DNA from: Lingula anatina | Taxonomy: Eukaryota; Brachiopoda; Lingulata; Lingulida; Lingulidae | Direction of reading: 5' to 3' | Assembly: GCF_001039355.2 (NCBI RefSeq) | Contig: NW_019775499.1 | Span: 39,419-103,418, forward strand | DNA length: 64,000 bases | Part shown: piece by piece, positions 61,118 through 64,000 of the stretch | Numbering within the stretch: position 1 is the stretch's first letter | Layout: every line of letters starts with the position of its first letter | Translations under genes and position numbers: made by a program | The notes under the pieces: model-generated | Database searches by the model: none | Told to the model about the DNA's origin: nothing | The model's input: the letters and a program-made list of their open reading frames with translations, nothing else

Positions 61118-61587
61118 AGGGAGTGACATGGAAAGATATGAAGATGCCATCAGAGAGTTGCTCCAAAATAGAAGCGTTCTTAAATTTGCCTACAGAAGTG
61201 AAGTCAGATAAAACTGGACAGCATATATGAGAAACAAAACACACCAGATAGACAGCATTATGGCCATTGATCCAAGATGACATGAAGTCATAAAAAGTGG
61301 ATTCAGATGGAGTTCTACATTTAAGTGTGATGAATGGATGTTCACGGTTGCTGTTGGAAGTGTTACTGTTTCTCCACCAGTAAACAGAAGAATGAAAACC
61401 ACTAGTCTCCAAAAATAGATGTTTCTGCAGGTGGAATGAAATAATTGATATTTGATTACCAGATATTAATAGTCCCCCAGCATTGACAGTGGTTCATGTG
61501 CATATTGTGACTCGTGAAACATTTAGAGGTTTGGTGCAAACATTGTAAGACCAGACAGACTAGCATCAGATGGTAAATTAATGCCTA

Positions 61588-61593
61588 AATAAA
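61588..61593 (+). terminator. Candidate poly(A) signal of BNIP1
   Basis: AATAAA, repeated as overlapping AATAAATAAATAA, 470 bases after the BNIP1 stop. No other strong signal lies between. Confidence 0.5.
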
Positions 61594-61599
61594 TAAATA

Positions 61600-64000
61600 A
61601 TGCAAAAGACCAAATTATTTTACAATTCCTGAAATTTATTTCAAAAGGATGACGAAGGTAATTGCAGTGTTCAACAATGGCAAGTCACCTGAAATGAAAA
61701 GTTGACTTTATTCTAGGCCCAGAGCTATTTTGCATAGAAATATGCACCAATTTGACAATGGTCATGACCATAGTATGGAATTAGAAACAGACAAACCTAT
61801 TTATTACCTTGTGCACATTTAAAATATGAAGCAAATACATTCAATTATAGAAATTAAATGACCTTACAATTAAAAAAGTTATTTTTATGTACGCACGCCA
61901 TTATTTTTACCCAGGCTACAACCTACCAAAGCAGTACTTGGAAATGAGAAAGTAATGTAAAATAACAAAAATAAAAATCAATTCCAATGAACAGAACTAG
62001 CAAAACAATGAACTACACAACTTACAAATTTGGAATATAGCTAACAAATACGAATGAGTTGAAGCATCACAGTGTTTCATTATGATAGCTTAGTCATCTT
62101 CTACCAAAGTCTGAAAAAATCTAAAAAATTGAGTCGCCACTTCACCTATAGACTGAATTAAAACAGCTTGAAGCTGACACCTTTAACCATACTTTCCACA
62201 TATAGCTGTTTTACCTTTTAGAGTCCTGCTTACAAATAATTAACGTCTTTCTTAGCATTCAAAACTGCACTTTTAAGTAAAGACCAAAAATAAATGTAAC
62301 CAGATTAAATATTTTACAGCTACTGTCTGGTCTTTCATATGAACTGCCCTTTTGGTGACCATTATTTTTAAAGAATACAACAGTTATAACATGTTTATAT
62401 GTATATCACCAATTAAGTTTGAGCTCATTCTTAATTTTTTTTTGCACAAAGGATGTTTCAAAATAAAGTTAAATCTCTTCTAAACAAATGAAGTGTTTTC
62501 TCATCTTTAGGTGTCTTTTTACGTTTACTTTTTTTCAATAAAACATTATCTGAGGCTCTTAAAAGCATTCAATGCTTTCAAAATTCTACAAAAACTTTGA
62601 AAACACAGAGTCCTAAGTACACCATATAATTGAAGAAAAAAAAAAAAAAGAATGTACTCAATACCTTCAAGCTGTTCACCTACAGCTGGCACATACTAGC
62701 AGGAAACTTCACTAGCTAGCCTTACTTTTGGAGGAAACGTAATGGTACAAGCAACAGACTTGGTTTTCTTTTTTTTTTAAGTGCACAGGCTACATCCACC
62801 ATCTTCTAAACAGTGAAGTTTCCAGAGATTATAAAATGAGCTATATAATTTAGTCCCCATATACATGTACAACACACTTGTCATTTTCTTTATAAGCATA
62901 CAGTAAAGTAGACGAGTTTCACATAAGTAAAGGGTTCCCTACAAAAAGTTCTTGAGGTATGTCACTTTATAGAGCATAAAGAAAGGGGGATAAATATATT
63001 AATCCCTGGGTTAGTACTTCAGCAGATGTTTTTATGATATTTATTTCAATAGCTCTAAAACAATACTGTTTGTCTTTTTCGGTCATAATAAAGACATCAC
63101 TCAACTCGCTCCATTTTTAGAACAACAACATGTAGAGGTTATTATTCACATACAGTTTTGCTGCCAGATATACAGATGCAGGTGCCCCTAGTGTCATATT
63201 GATCCCCACTGCTTCCCATTACCATGGAAGCCATAATAAAAACTTTTGCTCGAATAAAGTTGAACAGATTTCAAAAATGTGATACACAAATAGACAAGTG
63301 GTTTAACATTATTCACAATATGGTGAGATGTTCATGCACATACATTACTTCTCTCCTGTGCCTGGCAGCCATAATATCACCTGACAAAACTGCTGCAATT
63401 AGCTAATCAATAACAGCAGATACATTAAGACCGGAATATTGAGATACTAATACTTCCCTGGAAAGTCAAAATAAATAATTACAAAACAAAATCACTGACA
63501 CAATTACCTGACAATATATAAACATCTCTACACCTGGAACTTACCTATCTGACAAATGATAACAAGGAATAAAAATTGCAAGCAAATTTACCATATTGAT
63601 CACTAAGAAAAATTAATCCCAACTTAAAGCCAACCACGTGTGGGGCAGGTCAGTTTAAAATGAAAACAAAAATCCATTTTACCATTGCTTAAAACTCCCA
63701 CTGGAAACCTTTTGTACATGTCTCATTCAATCAACATGAAAAAAAAGACCATTTATCTATTAATAATTATAGTGCATTTCATAAAATATACTTCTATATG
63801 CTGAGTCTTTTCAACAATTTGAAAGGTAGAATGCTATCTATAAAGATGATTCACCTTCATTTTAAGAATGAAAAATAAAATAACTATCTGCTAAAACACA
63901 CATCAACACAAAGACACACCCAGTCCTCACCCAGATGAACATTTTCTAACACATTCAAATAACAAATGTTAAAAAGAACATGAATCTCAAATATGTTTCC
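61600..64000. other. AT-rich interval without recognised gene
   Basis: About 2.4 kb with only short open frames of no protein character on either strand and no splice-linked exons. TTTATT (AATAAA on the minus strand) near 61637 would fit the 3' UTR of a convergent minus-strand gene lying to the right, but nothing proves this. Several A/T homopolymers (62640, 62770) are present. Confidence 0.4.

Overview
This is a eukaryotic nuclear window, about 65% AT by eye, with short exons separated by introns of a few hundred bases to several kb and bounded by GT and AG. The genes are metazoan housekeeping and signalling genes. The mix (CSK, a FAF/USP9X ubiquitin protease with a polyglutamine N-terminus, a Golgi/lysosomal apyrase, SEC20/BNIP1, PCCA) fits an invertebrate animal; a lophotrochozoan such as a mollusc is my guess, with no sequence search behind it. 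I rebuilt exon chains by hand from splice sites and reading phase, using remembered human protein families as guides.

Layout. (1) 1-267 (+): last coding exon of an unrecognised membrane protein. (2) 659-4841 (-): first eight coding exons of PCCA, the biotin-carboxylase subunit of mitochondrial propionyl-CoA carboxylase; its 3' part lies off the window. (3) 6444-34412 (+): 43 coding exons of a USP9X-type deubiquitinase, about 2136 residues, including the whole catalytic domain but not the last 400 or so residues. (4) 34697-37898 (+): a short acidic terminal exon, then six phase-consistent exons of a lysine-rich and Ser/Pro-rich protein I do not recognise. (5) 39324-48346 (+): complete C-terminal Src kinase (CSK), 11 coding exons, 451 residues. 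(6) 51381-58513 (-): complete ENTPD4/7-type nucleoside diphosphatase, 10 exons, about 647 residues. (7) 59121-61117 (+): complete SEC20/BNIP1 SNARE, 6 exons, 241 residues, head-to-head with ENTPD. (8) 61118-64000: no gene recognised.

The genes do not form one pathway. They are independent, and the only close regulatory pairing is the shared ENTPD/BNIP1 promoter interval.

The unusual content is structural. Short tandem duplications sit across exon-intron junctions: two with the same 95-bp offset, one of 40 bp, and a decayed one in PCCA. There are terminal-inverted-repeat elements (a PIF/Harbinger-like MITE with TAA target duplication; a hAT-like element of about 1.9 kb), a LINE reverse-transcriptase remnant, and a diverged array of about 192-bp period running into a 578-base gap. 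The USP9X chain breaks next to a single ambiguous base lying inside a dispersed palindromic repeat, which suggests a wrong or collapsed assembly join. I found no defence system, gene cluster or other clearly new functional system.
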